Assembly (NCBI GenBank): GCA_022782405.1
Contig: JALFNK010000012.1
Coordinates: forward strand, 1 to 64,000
From: Alistipes sp.
Lineage (GTDB): Bacteria; Bacteroidota; Bacteroidia; Bacteroidales; Rikenellaceae
Direction of reading: 5' to 3'
Length of the DNA stretch: 64,000 bases
The notes under the pieces: model-generated
Told to the model about the DNA's origin: nothing
Database searches by the model: none
What the model saw: only the letters and a program-made list of their open reading frames with translations
Part shown: positions 46,210-58,074 of the stretch, one piece after another
Position numbering within the stretch: position 1 is the first letter of the stretch
Layout of the letters: the number at the start of each line of letters is the position of its first letter
Position numbers and translations under genes: made by a program

Positions 46210-46899
46210 TTAAGAGGTTTGCTCCAGCCCGAACTCCTGACAGGCACTGTGCAGATCGTGGCTGAATTGCTGGCTATTACAGTAGCTGTTGCCCATAAGG
46301 CCGGCCAACCGGAGCAGCCCTTCGTCCGACAGACCGTCCGTCGAATAGCCGTAGCGACGGAGCGTGGCGCGATCCAGAAAAGCGATGTCGCACTCCCGAT
46401 CGGGGTCGTCTTCGTTGGGATGGGTGTTGAGTTTCTGCTGCGTGAAGTCGTAAATCTCGTCCAGATACTCTTTGTCGCCCCAGTCCGTATTCTGATTTTG
46501 GCGGGTAAACTCACCCGCCCAGGCGATGATCGTACTGATCGTATCGCGGGAGTTGCCGGTCGGACGGAATCCTCTGGCCCCGGCTTCGTAGGCGATGTCT
46601 ACAAGAGCTTCGGCGTAATTGTGCAGGTTATCTTCCCCAGTGATTGAAACCGGCAGCTTGCTGGTGAAATGGTCGATGGCCTCATGGTATAACCGGAGAA
46701 GAATCCCGTCCCGCTCGGCAAGTGCCTGCTCGCGGGTGATACCTCGTACCGGAGATTCGTGGCCGTCGATGAAAAGCTGGAGTTGGGCCTGGCGCATCAC
46801 ATCGTCACGCTCGTGATAGTTCGGGACGTTCGCCTCGACGAAGTCCCATAGTCGGTCCGAAATCGGCCCGATCGATTGGTCGGTTAGTTTTGCATCCAT
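46210..46899 (-). CDS. Hypothetical accessory protein
   Basis: This 229-aa acidic, helical protein with no membrane segment has a central RPTGNSRDTISTIIAWAGEF segment. It lies 12 bp upstream of the zinc-ribbon gene in the same unit. Not recognised. Confidence 0.6.
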   Translation of the reverse strand: MDAKLTDQSIGPISDRLWDFVEANVPNYHERDDVMRQAQLQLFIDGHESPVRGITREQALAERDGILLRLYHEAIDHFTSKLPVSITGEDNLHNYAEALVDIAYEAGARGFRPTGNSRDTISTIIAWAGEFTRQNQNTDWGDKEYLDEIYDFTQQKLNTHPNEDDPDRECDIAFLDRATLRRYGYSTDGLSDEGLLRLAGLMGNSYCNSQQFSHDLHSACQEFGLEQTS

Positions 46900-46921
46900 A
46901 ATAGATATAGATATAATTGTT

Positions 46922-47125
46922 TCAGCACATAAAGCCGATAAACGGAGTTTGCCGCGCGATTTCTTGCAGGACGGGGCGCAGCAGCCCTTCCGTCCAATGG
47001 ATCGGCCTTATGTTCGCATGCTCCTTGGTGAGCTGTTCGATCTCCCGGTCGATTTCCAGTCTGCGTTTCTCGCATTGAGCCTGATACAGCCGGTAACGCG
47101 AAACGATGCGTTCAATAGCATTCAT
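46922..47125 (-). CDS. Small coiled-coil protein
   Basis: This 67-aa protein is mostly helical, with a charged coiled coil (EKRRLEIDREIEQLTKEH) and a hydrophobic end. It sits inside the accessory operon. Not recognised. Confidence 0.5.
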   Translation of the reverse strand: MNAIERIVSRYRLYQAQCEKRRLEIDREIEQLTKEHANIRPIHWTEGLLRPVLQEIARQTPFIGFMC

Positions 47126-47149
47126 GTCATTGTCAATTTTAATGTAATG

Positions 47150-47710
47150 TTATCCGTACCAACTGCACCGCAAGGGCTGCCCGTCCCATTTCCATGCAGT
47201 GCGGCAGGAGTCGATGCGGATATAATTTTTCGTCAGACGGTGCGTATGGGTCTTGCCCTTGAAAACATCGAACAGCGGAATGGTCGTTCCGCACATATAG
47301 CCGTCTTCGGTAGTTCGCTGGTCGAGCTGCCGCAGTTGCACCGTGCAGCCCCGAATCGCCACGACCTGATAGAAGTCGATATTGGTCTGCTCCCAGCCCC
47401 ACGACGAGTAGAGGATCTCGCCGACACGGAGCGACTCGCGGAAGGCCGCGGAAGCCTTTTCCTGCGCCTCGTCATGGCGTCGGAAACGCTCTACCTCCTG
47501 CCGGATACGCTCCATAGCTTTGTCGTATTCCTCTGGAGTATGCACCTTATAGGCATACCGGGGGCGAGTCATTCCCGGCGTCCATGCCGCGATGCAGCGA
47601 CAGTTCTTGGCTTGGAACTGCACCAGCGAGATACTATAGACGAGTTCGGGCGTAACGGCCACCTCTCGGGCGAACCGTTCTGCGTATTTGTTGATACGGT
47701 AGGTTTTCAT
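47150..47710 (-). CDS. Hypothetical protein with SWGWEQTNIDFYQVV segment
   Basis: This 186-aa protein has a helical N-terminal half and a C-terminal beta domain that includes SSWGWEQTNIDFYQVV. From memory, similar segments recur in uncharacterised phage and plasmid proteins. It overlaps the upstream gene by 4 bp (ATGA), so the two are co-translated. Confidence 0.65.
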   Translation of the reverse strand: MKTYRINKYAERFAREVAVTPELVYSISLVQFQAKNCRCIAAWTPGMTRPRYAYKVHTPEEYDKAMERIRQEVERFRRHDEAQEKASAAFRESLRVGEILYSSWGWEQTNIDFYQVVAIRGCTVQLRQLDQRTTEDGYMCGTTIPLFDVFKGKTHTHRLTKNYIRIDSCRTAWKWDGQPLRCSWYG

Positions 47711-48255
47711 CGGATTTTAGGTTTGGAGTCGTTATTCATTTCTTCTTCGACGATGCGGAAATTGTCGGGATTCCAGCCTTTGTTGACCAGCGTGGCCTGT
47801 GCTTCGAGGGCACTCTGGAAAATGCGGCGCTTCTGCCACGATAAAGAGATGCATCCGGCGGAAATACGCCGCACGGGGCATCTTTGATATTCGAGGTGGC
47901 AGCGGCAAGGGACAGGCCGGTAATGCAGGAAGCCGCGCATGCGCAGCAGCAACGTATGCTCGTAGGCTTTGTCTTCACGGCAGCGCTCCCATGCCTCGTA
48001 GCTGTCCAGATGGTCGGTGAGCAGCATATAGGCGACAGCCCGCGAGTAGCGATTATGGCCCTGCCATGTTCTGTAAAAGAAGAGCGATAAGAGTTCCAGA
48101 TCGAGCGTCGGACGGCCCTTTGTGCGGAGTGTTTCGGTCAGAGATTCGATCTCGTCGTAGCGGAAATTAAGCGGACGGATGTTATTCGCCGCCATGCATA
48201 CCATTACCCGCTGATCGGGTGTTATCGTAATGCGTTTTATGATCATGTGACTCAT
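47707..48255 (-). CDS. Hypothetical accessory protein
   Basis: This 182-aa protein has a helical middle with LSLFFYRTWQGHNRYSRAVA and a Cys-rich segment (CRCHLEYQRCPVRRISAGC) that could bind a metal. Not recognised. Confidence 0.6.
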   Translation of the reverse strand: MSHMIIKRITITPDQRVMVCMAANNIRPLNFRYDEIESLTETLRTKGRPTLDLELLSLFFYRTWQGHNRYSRAVAYMLLTDHLDSYEAWERCREDKAYEHTLLLRMRGFLHYRPVPCRCHLEYQRCPVRRISAGCISLSWQKRRIFQSALEAQATLVNKGWNPDNFRIVEEEMNNDSKPKIR

Positions 48256-48279
48256 AGAAATAGATAATTAAGATGTCAG

Positions 48280-49110
48280 TTATTTATGGGAAAAGTCCGG
48301 ACGGATATAGTAGCAGACCGTCGTGTGCCGCTCGTGGTCTTTGACGAGTTTTACCGGCTGCGGAGCGTTGTAGATGCGCCGCACGGAAACCGGAGCGTCG
48401 AGCGCATCCCACTCCTGCTGCGGGACGGCCTTCTGCTCGTCCCGGTAGCACCAGACGATAACGGATTTGGGGTTGAGAGCCGCGAATACGGTTCCTTCGT
48501 AATCGGAGAGAAAACGTCGGAACTCCGCCTCCGTCCGAAACGAAATGCAGTCACCCCGGTAAAGGTCGCCGTCCCGATGTTCCGGATCCTTGTAAAGGTG
48601 GATCTTGCGCCATTTCTCGGTCGTGAAATCGCCGTAAAGCGGCTCCGATTCCCGATACTCCCACAGCGGCACCTCGGCGCAGAACCGGACGGCTCCGTTG
48701 CCGCAGGCGCCGCAGTGGCCCCAATCGCAGAAATCCCCCGGCATGATCCCGACCGGATGCAACGCCTGCGGCGCCACGGCCGTAAAAGGCCCGCCGCTCA
48801 CCGAGCAGCCGATACCGTCGGCTGTCGCCCACACGAAGGGAACGTAAGGGCACAGGCAGATCGAAAGCATCCCGTCTTCTCGGGCGGCCTCGATCAGGGC
48901 ATTGCCGTAGAAGTCGCCGTGACGTGTGGTATAGCGCACCCGGTCACCGATTTGCGGGACAAGCGGGTTACGCGTGTGTTCGATATGGCGTACCCAAGCG
49001 TTGGCAGCATCTACATCCGCCTGCGTCAGATGGTGTATATGGTCGTAAAGCGTATTTATCGGCAGCAGCGTTTCGCGGCTGTAACGATTTTCTATTTTGG
49101 ATTGTTGCAT
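48280..49110 (-). CDS. DUF4121-like accessory protein
   Basis: This 276-aa protein has a Cys-rich centre (FCDWGHCGACGNG) and the pattern TLYDHIHHLTQADVDAANAW, which I associate with DUF4121 proteins of Bacteroidetes conjugative elements. A start at 49152 is possible; I prefer 49110 because its upstream sequence is AT-rich and the extension looks non-conserved. Confidence 0.6.
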   Translation of the reverse strand: MQQSKIENRYSRETLLPINTLYDHIHHLTQADVDAANAWVRHIEHTRNPLVPQIGDRVRYTTRHGDFYGNALIEAAREDGMLSICLCPYVPFVWATADGIGCSVSGGPFTAVAPQALHPVGIMPGDFCDWGHCGACGNGAVRFCAEVPLWEYRESEPLYGDFTTEKWRKIHLYKDPEHRDGDLYRGDCISFRTEAEFRRFLSDYEGTVFAALNPKSVIVWCYRDEQKAVPQQEWDALDAPVSVRRIYNAPQPVKLVKDHERHTTVCYYIRPDFSHK

Positions 49111-49179
49111 ATTGCTGATAATGAAAGTGCCGCGGTCTTTCGGCCGCTGCACTGGTTAGACAACTTGTTTCGTATAGGT

Positions 49180-50160
49180 TCAGGCGGCTTCGGCCGGAAT
49201 CGCATCCGGCTCGTCCTCGCCGGTCAGCCTTTCGGAGATCATCCGCACGGCGCGGTTCACGTCCGTGAGGATGTCGAACAGGTAGGTCGGCTCACGGTTC
49301 AGCTCCTCCAGCCATCCCTTCAGGTAGGCGGCATTCTCCTCACGGGGCGTCGTGGCGAAGCCCAGCAGCGCCCCGCATAAGGCAGCCGAAAGTTCGGCGA
49401 CCAGCTCCTCACGCATATAATCGGCATCCCCGTAGCAAGCGCCAAAAGAACGGTTCAGGCGCTCCAGATGCCCCGTGCTGTGCGCGACCTCATGGAGAAG
49501 TGTACTCCAGAACGCCGCACCCTCCGGGAACTGCCGCTTTTCGGGGCAGACGATCCGGTCGAGCGACGGGGAGTAGAACGCCCGATCTCCGTACTCGAGT
49601 CGAATGGGGCAGAGCCACGACTGTCGCTCCAGCATCCGATCCAGCGGCCCGCACGTTAAACCGTCCGAATAATTCTTCGGCTCGGTCTTCGCCGTGAGCC
49701 GCGCATAGCGCTCCGGCTGCTGCTCCTGCATGTCCGTCTGGCCGAGGTTGAAGACCGGGTAATAGCGCATGACGGGAATCAGGTCGTAGTGTTTCTGCTG
49801 CTCCTTCGGCAGGCGGTAGTATTCCGCCAACTCAATTTTCTTTCGGGTCTCCTTATGGCGGACGTACATCTTCCAGAAATAGACCGGAAAGGCGTCCGAG
49901 CCCTTGCGGATATTCAGCCCCTCTTCCTTGGCCTGCCTGAAGGTCATAAAGACGGGCGTACGGTAGCCCATGATCTCCGAGAGGAACAACAGCATAAGCA
50001 CGTTGCCGGCCCGGTAAGGCGTGCCGCGCAGGTTGCGCGGAAGGCCGTGTGTCATGTCGGCGATCCACGGCTTCTGCCAGTCGCCCGTGAGCATCTCTAT
50101 TTTCTTTATCACGAGCTCCGTCAGCCGCGGAGCGATCGTGTCGATAATCGTTTGATTCAT
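49180..50160 (-). CDS. ArdC-like antirestriction protein with zincin domain
   Basis: This 326-aa protein has an N-terminal ArdC-type ssDNA-binding domain (about 15-140) and a C-terminal metallopeptidase-like domain with HEVAHSTGH (about 210-218), a zinc-binding HExxH-type motif, followed by EELVAELSAALCG. ArdC proteins protect incoming DNA during conjugation. This fits an accessory block close to the element's replication and partition genes. Confidence 0.88.
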   Translation of the reverse strand: MNQTIIDTIAPRLTELVIKKIEMLTGDWQKPWIADMTHGLPRNLRGTPYRAGNVLMLLFLSEIMGYRTPVFMTFRQAKEEGLNIRKGSDAFPVYFWKMYVRHKETRKKIELAEYYRLPKEQQKHYDLIPVMRYYPVFNLGQTDMQEQQPERYARLTAKTEPKNYSDGLTCGPLDRMLERQSWLCPIRLEYGDRAFYSPSLDRIVCPEKRQFPEGAAFWSTLLHEVAHSTGHLERLNRSFGACYGDADYMREELVAELSAALCGALLGFATTPREENAAYLKGWLEELNREPTYLFDILTDVNRAVRMISERLTGEDEPDAIPAEAA

Positions 50161-50172
50161 AGTCGTAGGATT

Positions 50173-50640
50173 TTAATAGCAATATTCACTTATAGGCGGG
50201 CGGCAGGCGTTCCAGATGCGGATCTTCTCGTCGTTCGTCTTACCGCGCCACCACATGTTACAGGTGTCTTGGAAAGCCTTGCGATCATTTTTCGAACTGA
50301 AATTCTCCGGATTCAGGCCGGTGATAATTTCCCGATCTTCTTCCGTCGTGCCATGCTCCCACCACGGCTCGACCGTGCCGCTCATCAGCTCGCTTTCCCG
50401 AACCTGATCGGTATGTTCAGCACACGCTTCGCACCACAAATCCTCACTGTCGTCAGGTAACGAGTCTGCCTCATAGGTGTTGCCGTCCAGCCATGCCCGG
50501 CATAATATATCTTTCGACCCGCACTCCGCGCAGCGGTAAGGGTTCTTGCATCCATCCAAAAATCGTCGTTGCAGCTTAGTGAGCTGTCGCTTGCCGTATT
50601 CGCAGCCATGCCAGATAAGGCGGTCAATTCGTATTTTCAT
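50173..50640 (-). CDS. Zinc-ribbon protein with ITGL-WW-EKIxIW domain
   Basis: This 155-aa protein has two Cys pairs (CAEC about 37-40, CEAC about 69-72) and a C-terminal segment ITGLNPENF, then AF...WW, then EKIRIW (about 106-146). The same pattern occurs in the protein at 59448-60062, so the two share a domain. Function unknown. Confidence 0.65.
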   Translation of the reverse strand: MKIRIDRLIWHGCEYGKRQLTKLQRRFLDGCKNPYRCAECGSKDILCRAWLDGNTYEADSLPDDSEDLWCEACAEHTDQVRESELMSGTVEPWWEHGTTEEDREIITGLNPENFSSKNDRKAFQDTCNMWWRGKTNDEKIRIWNACRPPISEYCY

Positions 50641-50656
50641 AGTAGGGAAATGAAAA

Positions 50657-50676
50657 GACGGGATGGTTCACCATCC
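50657..50676 (-). terminator. Terminator after parB
   Basis: A perfect 9-bp stem, CGGGATGGT with ACCATCCCG and a 2-base loop, is followed on the minus strand by TCTTTTCATTT. It separates the parB unit from the downstream accessory operon. Confidence 0.7.
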
Positions 50677-50701
50677 CGCCGGTTAATATCTACATCAGTT
50701 G

Positions 50702-52744
50702 CTATGCCGCCATGTGCATCTCTTCGGGCATCCGCGTATCGGGTTCGATCTCCGGGTCCGCGGGAATCACCGTCGGCAGTTGCGGCTGAATCTCATCCGG
50801 CTGTACTTCCGGCTCTTCGGGCTGTTGCTCCGGCTCGAAGTCCGAAACCTCCTGCATCGAGACCGCCATCTCCTCGGCCTCGGCTTTCGCATGCAAGGCG
50901 TCGATCTGCTCCTGAAGACGGGCTTTGCGGCGCTCGTAGACTTTCAGATACTCCTGCTGCACTTTCTGGCTCTGCTCCGTGAAGTTCATATCCGCGAAGC
51001 GGCACATCATTCCCGTCAGGAGCGTTTCGTCCGTGCAGCGGTACTCCGGAGCTGCCGAGCGGAAGTAGTCCACCAGATATGCGCGGATCAGCGCCGCCTG
51101 CTGCTTGGCCGTAATGCGTCCCGCCGCAGCAAATTGCTCACTGTCGGTCAGGTAAGAGCTTTCCTTGGGCCGGAACCCGCACTGACGGAGTTTCGAGTCG
51201 CTCATTACGCGCTGCATCACGGCGTAGTAGAACATCTGCTGCTCCTCTTTCTGCAAGGGCTTGTTCGCAACCTTCACATCGAGGAAGACACGCTTCATAT
51301 CGGTCGTGATATGTTCGTAGCAGATTTCCCGGTTACGGCGATCCTGTTGCAACAGCCCTTCCAGTGGAGAAGGCGGGACGACCGTCACATGTACCGTATG
51401 TCCGCCTTGCCCGTCGTCCACCGTCACTTCCCGCTCTTCGTCGTCGAGCTCCTCGTAGCGGAACTCGATGTCGAGGCTGCGGATAACGGCATATTTGCGG
51501 ACCCGGCCTTCCGAAACGTCGAACTCCAGCTGCTGCGTCTGTTCCGCAAAGCGAGCCATCCGGGCTTCATACCTCTCCTGAGCCTCGGCAAAGTCCGTTT
51601 CCGACACATAATTTTCAGCTTGCGGAGTGTCGGGCATCTGCGGGGCCTCGTCGTAATAGCTGATGTGGTATTCCAACTCTTCGACGTGATAACCCTCCTT
51701 TCCAAGGGCTTCAAGGACCGCCACGGGCGTATCTCCGGTCGTAGCAAGCGTCGTGCGGGGATCGTCTTTCAGCAGCTTCAGCGCTTTCTGCACGAGGAAC
51801 TCCTCGTTCTTGCGGATCATGCACTCCCGGTTCTGGCAGCCGGCGCAGCCGCCCGAACATTCGTCCCGGAACAGCACCTGATTGGCCGTATTGTGCTGGC
51901 ACGAAAGGCACTCCGTCTTATCGAAGTTGTAGCTTTCCAACTTGGTCATGTAACGCTCGTAGAGCCGCCGGGCGATCTCTTTGACACGGGCGTTTTTCCA
52001 CGAGGAATAACACCCTTCGGCGAAGTGCTCGTCGAAGACCTGCTGTTGGACCTCCGCGGGGTATTTGGCGATCTCGGTGGCGACGCCTACCGAAATCTCC
52101 TCCTTGTCGAGTTGCTCAGCCAGAGCGTCGATCAGCCCGCACAGTTTCAACCGCGAGCGGATGTAGGCTTCTGACTTGCCGAACTTACCCACCAGCGACT
52201 CGATGGTATGGCGCCCCGACTGGATGGCCTTGTTATAGGCCGCGGCCTCCTCGCGCGGTTTCACATCCTCACGCTGCAGGTTCTCCGTGATGGCCGCATC
52301 CTCGGCCTCGGCGTCCGTAAGCTCCCGGACAAGGGCCGGAATGTATTTCAGTCCCGCCATTGCAGCTGCCCAGTAACGGCGCTCGCCGTAGACGATCTCG
52401 AAGCCCTCGTCCTTGGGGCGCACGCAGATCGGTTGCAGCACACCCGACTGCCGGATGCTCTCGGAAAGCTCCAGCAGCGTCTCCTCCCGAAAATCCTTGC
52501 GGGGGTTGTAGGTCGAATTGACGATCTTGTTCAGATCCAGAAGCTGAACCAGCGGTTCCTCCTGCTGCACTGGTACCGTTGGGGCAACCGAAGCCTGTAC
52601 CTCGGCACCCGAATCCTGCGTTGCAGCAGTTTCAGCGGAGGTCTGCCCCTGCGTTTCCGGAGTAACAGCGACCGGAACGATTACTGCCGCAGCTGCACCT
52701 TTGCCGCTCTTCTTCGATTTCGAATCCGATTTCATAGTCTGCAT
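50702..52744 (-). CDS. ParB/Spo0J-family partition protein
   Basis: This 680-aa protein has a ParB nuclease-like N-terminal domain (about 70-165: the NPRKDF strand and the YGERRYWAAAMAG motif), a KorB-like HTH segment (about 180-230) and a long C-terminal region with a Cys cluster (CSGGCAGCQNREC, about 297-309). It probably partners the ParA-like ATPase. Met-4 is an alternative start. Much longer than a chromosomal ParB. Confidence 0.88.
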   Translation of the reverse strand: MQTMKSDSKSKKSGKGAAAAVIVPVAVTPETQGQTSAETAATQDSGAEVQASVAPTVPVQQEEPLVQLLDLNKIVNSTYNPRKDFREETLLELSESIRQSGVLQPICVRPKDEGFEIVYGERRYWAAAMAGLKYIPALVRELTDAEAEDAAITENLQREDVKPREEAAAYNKAIQSGRHTIESLVGKFGKSEAYIRSRLKLCGLIDALAEQLDKEEISVGVATEIAKYPAEVQQQVFDEHFAEGCYSSWKNARVKEIARRLYERYMTKLESYNFDKTECLSCQHNTANQVLFRDECSGGCAGCQNRECMIRKNEEFLVQKALKLLKDDPRTTLATTGDTPVAVLEALGKEGYHVEELEYHISYYDEAPQMPDTPQAENYVSETDFAEAQERYEARMARFAEQTQQLEFDVSEGRVRKYAVIRSLDIEFRYEELDDEEREVTVDDGQGGHTVHVTVVPPSPLEGLLQQDRRNREICYEHITTDMKRVFLDVKVANKPLQKEEQQMFYYAVMQRVMSDSKLRQCGFRPKESSYLTDSEQFAAAGRITAKQQAALIRAYLVDYFRSAAPEYRCTDETLLTGMMCRFADMNFTEQSQKVQQEYLKVYERRKARLQEQIDALHAKAEAEEMAVSMQEVSDFEPEQQPEEPEVQPDEIQPQLPTVIPADPEIEPDTRMPEEMHMAA

Positions 52745-53214
52745 AACATCGAACAGTTTTTACCGTGTGTCTCACGTCTTTGACGCCCGCACAATCTTTA
52801 TCTTATTTGAATTGCGCAAGCAATAAATAATATGTTATGAGGCTTTTTTATCCCGAATGGATCGGTTGCCTCGGGAAGGTCCATAAGCCCGAGGCGCAGG
52901 TGCAGGGGCGGAAAAATACCGCAGCGCAGGCGAGGATGATTTTTCCGCCCCGGAGCCGGAGAGGGACGCAAAGCGGCCCGGCCCGGGCTTATCTTTCCCG
53001 ACGGCAACCGGCAGGATGGCAATTTCTATTTGTTTCTGCCGTGACAAGTATCTGAATCCGCAGCTTCGATGTCATATTGCACACCCGTTCAGCTCGAAGC
53101 ATCCGGCAATATCCTGCATTAGGTCGGATTCATCTCTGTTTCCGGTATAAATTTCCGGGAAATTTGCCGGTCTAGGGAGAATCGTTAATTTTGTAACAGA
53201 TCCGGTTTGTCGGA
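52745..53214. other. GC-rich intergenic region upstream of parB
   Basis: No firm gene. The stretch 52860-53010 is unusually GC-rich, with short palindromes such as GCCCGGGC. A 70-aa minus-strand frame at 52835-53047 is open but looks like a by-product of composition. It may hold parB regulation or centromere-like sites. Confidence 0.35.
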
Positions 53215-53370
53215 ATGCGTAAATTGATATTCATACTGCTAACGGTTTGCATGTTTTGCCTGCTCTGCAAGAAGTCGGAGAACATGCCGGGCGATTCACG
53301 GAACTTTATGAATGAAATAGTTCTAAACCGTGGGGGGGGGAAATTTGCTTGCCGACCAATGGCTGTGTGA
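53215..53370 (+). CDS. Possible small signal-peptide protein with poly-G tract
   Basis: This 51-aa frame begins MRKLIFILLTVCMFCLLCKK, like a secretion signal with Cys residues but not a canonical lipobox. It runs into nine G at 53332-53340 and stops soon after. Loss of one G would join it to an open frame ending at 53617 (total about 133 aa). It may be a phase-variable or decayed gene. Confidence 0.35.
   Translation: MRKLIFILLTVCMFCLLCKKSENMPGDSRNFMNEIVLNRGGGKFACRPMAV
53332..53340 (+). repeat. Nine-G homopolymer within a small open frame
   Basis: A run of nine G follows T at 53331. It is the longest G run I noticed in the window and lies inside an open frame. Its length would decide which of two downstream frames is read. 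Confidence 0.8.
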
Positions 53371-54177
53371 GCGTATCTACAATTCCGATTTAAGTCAAAC
53401 TCGTGTCTTGCAGACGGCGGAAGCCCGTCTTGCCGTATCCATGTTCCAGCGGGGAGGCCAAGTGCGCCTGCGCGCTGCGTTTTTATCAATGTGTTGCGTC
53501 ACATACGGTATTTCGGGCGTTGCCGGACTCGTCGCAAGGGTACACAGAAAAGGATTCGCTGCCGGTTTTCATGCCGTAGATTATTACGTCTACCGCCTGC
53601 GCCGGCTCATCATTTAGCCTTCGGACGAACAGGATGCTCAAAGGTCGGGCGACAACGAATGTCCGGAAAGCGGGGAAGTCGTATATCGGGATTTCGGGAA
53701 AATAAAATGTCCGGCTGTCCTGCGTCCGAAATTCGGGTTTCCTGTTTATGTTCCGATGTATATATACCGTTTCGGACGGCTCCATTCTTTCGGGGAATAC
53801 CACATGTCGCTGCATTCGGTTGCTCTTGACGGAATTTTTATGGCATGATAGCGGCCGCAACCACATCGGGCGGCCTGTCCGGGCAGATGGAAATATTTTT
53901 GTATGGAATTTTCAGATATTCGGATCCATATAGCGACATAAACACTCCGGATATCCTTTCCCGACAGTATCCGGAGTTGGCAATTCATTGTCTTGCGACA
54001 TCTTACACAAAAGAATACGGATTCTTTCCGAAAGCAGCAAACCGTGCTCCGATTTTTCAGCTTCCGGCAGTCCGTCATCGGATGTCTGCATTTTTTACGG
54101 CGGCACTCCGGTTTTGGGATTTTCGCCTGCAGACCGATATTCGGTTTGTATAATAGCGCGGAAATCACTATTTTGGT
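53371..54177. other. Long stretch without a convincing gene
   Basis: Open frames exist on both strands but none shows family motifs, spacing or start signals that convince me. The plus-strand frame ending at 53617 matters only if the poly-G tract is 8 G long. The rest may be decayed accessory DNA. Confidence 0.35.
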
Positions 54178-54552
54178 ATGGTAAAAAACAGAATCCCCGA
54201 AAGCCGTATGGTAGAATTGGACAAAAGCCAAAAGAAAATTGCCCGGGCACTCATAAGCCGTGCCTTGGAGCGTGAATGCAGCGTTTTCCTGACGAAACTG
54301 CAACGACAACTCCAGCAGAACGAAAAAGCGCAGTCCAGCCATGAAAAATATCTGGACGTATATAAGAGCGTACGGGCATTCGACAAATATATAAGCTGTC
54401 AGTATGACGATCTGACCGGCTCCAGCTATGCCTTGGCGGTATTCAGCCTTTTTTATAACGGAATCCTGACGGAGAACGATCTCTCGGAATTCGACGATAG
54501 GACCCGGGAAGCGTTCTTGGAGCACAGGCGGCTGTGGAATCCGGAGCTGTAA
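54178..54552 (+). CDS. Hypothetical protein
   Basis: This 124-aa helical protein has a charged N-terminal coiled coil (QKKIARALISRALEREC) and a C-terminal acidic segment. It is the only clear plus-strand gene in the right-hand accessory block. Not recognised. Confidence 0.55.
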   Translation: MVKNRIPESRMVELDKSQKKIARALISRALERECSVFLTKLQRQLQQNEKAQSSHEKYLDVYKSVRAFDKYISCQYDDLTGSSYALAVFSLFYNGILTENDLSEFDDRTREAFLEHRRLWNPEL

Positions 54553-55008
54553 ATTGACGGCACGGATACATCCGCATACGAAACCCTCGTGCAGCTTTGG
54601 GAGATGGCTTGCAGGGAAATGCTTTCGGGGACAGCATATTCCGAGAGAGTCGTCCGAAAAACAGCACCTCAAAAGCCGTATTTGCGAAAAACGATGTATT
54701 CACATGTTGGGCGATTAAATTCCACACGACCCTGAATGAGCTGGTAAAGACTGTCGACGGCCCTATGCAGCATTCAGGACCGACGCAGAACTTCAGGCGG
54801 GGAAAAATCACAACGTTGCGGGACAACACGCCCGTAAAATGCCATTGGGCTTGAGAAAAACTCAACGAGTTCCGGAAACGTCACTTGCAGCAGCTGCCAA
54901 ATAGCTTGTTTTCATTGCAGGGCACAAGGCGTTTTTTCGAAGACACCCTTTTTTCTGACCGTTGCAGCCTTATCGGCAAAAAAAGTGTCAGCAGAGCCGT
55001 AGAAAGAT
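54553..55008. other. Stretch between convergent genes without a convincing gene
   Basis: It lies between the hypothetical gene and the RecD2-like helicase. Frames on both strands are open (54597-54854 plus, 54443-54865 minus) but show no recognised family and no clear start signals. No strong terminator hairpin was found. Confidence 0.3.
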
Positions 55009-57177
<2,169 letters not shown>

Positions 57178-57291
57178 AAAGCGGACGATACTAAATACCT
57201 TGTAAAACTACGGAAAAAATCCCGGAATAGCAACGCAGCCGGGTATACGGCGCCCCCGATACGTTGCCGCGAGGATATCCCACAGGCGCAC

Positions 57292-57338
57292 AAAATAATC
57301 CGCAGACAGACCCGAACGGGATGTCTGCGGATTATTTT
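57292..57338 (-). terminator. Strong palindromic terminator
   Basis: Arms of 17 bp (57292-57308 and 57322-57338, AAAATAATCCGCAGACA and its exact complement) enclose a 13-nt loop. The stem ends in TTATTTT in either direction. It follows the methyltransferase gene on the minus strand and lies upstream of the helicase. Confidence 0.75.
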
Positions 57339-57369
57339 GGATTGAAAGACAGCCCTGCATCGGAACAAG

Positions 57370-58074
57370 CTATACTCGTTCCAGAATAACGATCTCCGCA
57401 CGGCAGTTCGTGCGTGCGAACGGCTCCTGCATGGATGTCCGGTGGCGGACAAGAAAGCGTCGCATCGTTTCCTGCACGGCTTTCGGCCGCTGCTTGTCGA
57501 TAAAACCGTACGGCAGGAGCAGCACGGATCGGTCGCCCGAGCGCTGCGTGCGGAAAAGCCATTGCAGGAAGGCCGTACACTCCCCGATTTCGAACGGCGG
57601 GTTGGCGATGACATTCTCACAGCGGAAATCGACCTCATGGAACTGCATCCGCAAAGCCGCAGTTCCGGGATAGAGGCGTTCGTAAAGATCGACCAGCTCC
57701 GCATCGGTATCGAAGCCGACGATTGCCGAGGGATGTACCCCCTCGGCAATCAATGCGCGTGTCAGCTGCCCCGTGCCGCAACAGGCATCGACGATCCGGC
57801 TGTCGTTGTCGAAATACCGTACGGCCAGCGCCGCCATCTGTCGTGCCGTGCGGTCGGGTGTCAGGTATTGCGAAGCATAGACGCCCTTGCGGCGCTGACG
57901 CTCGCATAGTGCGTTGTAAGACCAGTTGTCATCCTCATAGCGGAACGGCAGTTCACCGTGCTGCTGCAGGTAGTCGTAAATTTCTGCCAGCGTATCGGGC
58001 CATCCCATTTGCCGGTGTTTGTAGTAGCTGTTCGTCAGCGCGTAGCGCTTTGCAATTTTTTCAAAGGTTTTCAT
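57370..58074 (-). CDS. SAM-dependent methyltransferase (NPPF type)
   Basis: This 234-aa class I methyltransferase has SAM-binding IVDACCGTGQLT (about 94-105), acidic loop GFDTDAELVDLY, and a catalytic IANPPFEIG motif (about 158-166). NPPF-type motifs modify exocyclic amines, usually adenine in DNA or guanine in RNA. In a mobile element, DNA protection is plausible. The substrate cannot be told from sequence. Confidence 0.78.
   Translation of the reverse strand: MKTFEKIAKRYALTNSYYKHRQMGWPDTLAEIYDYLQQHGELPFRYEDDNWSYNALCERQRRKGVYASQYLTPDRTARQMAALAVRYFDNDSRIVDACCGTGQLTRALIAEGVHPSAIVGFDTDAELVDLYERLYPGTAALRMQFHEVDFRCENVIANPPFEIGECTAFLQWLFRTQRSGDRSVLLLPYGFIDKQRPKAVQETMRRFLVRHRTSMQEPFARTNCRAEIVILERV

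Noticed and set aside
53746..54672. 308-aa minus-strand frame
   Set aside because: It overlaps the better-supported 54178-54552 gene and has no recognisable domain or start signals.
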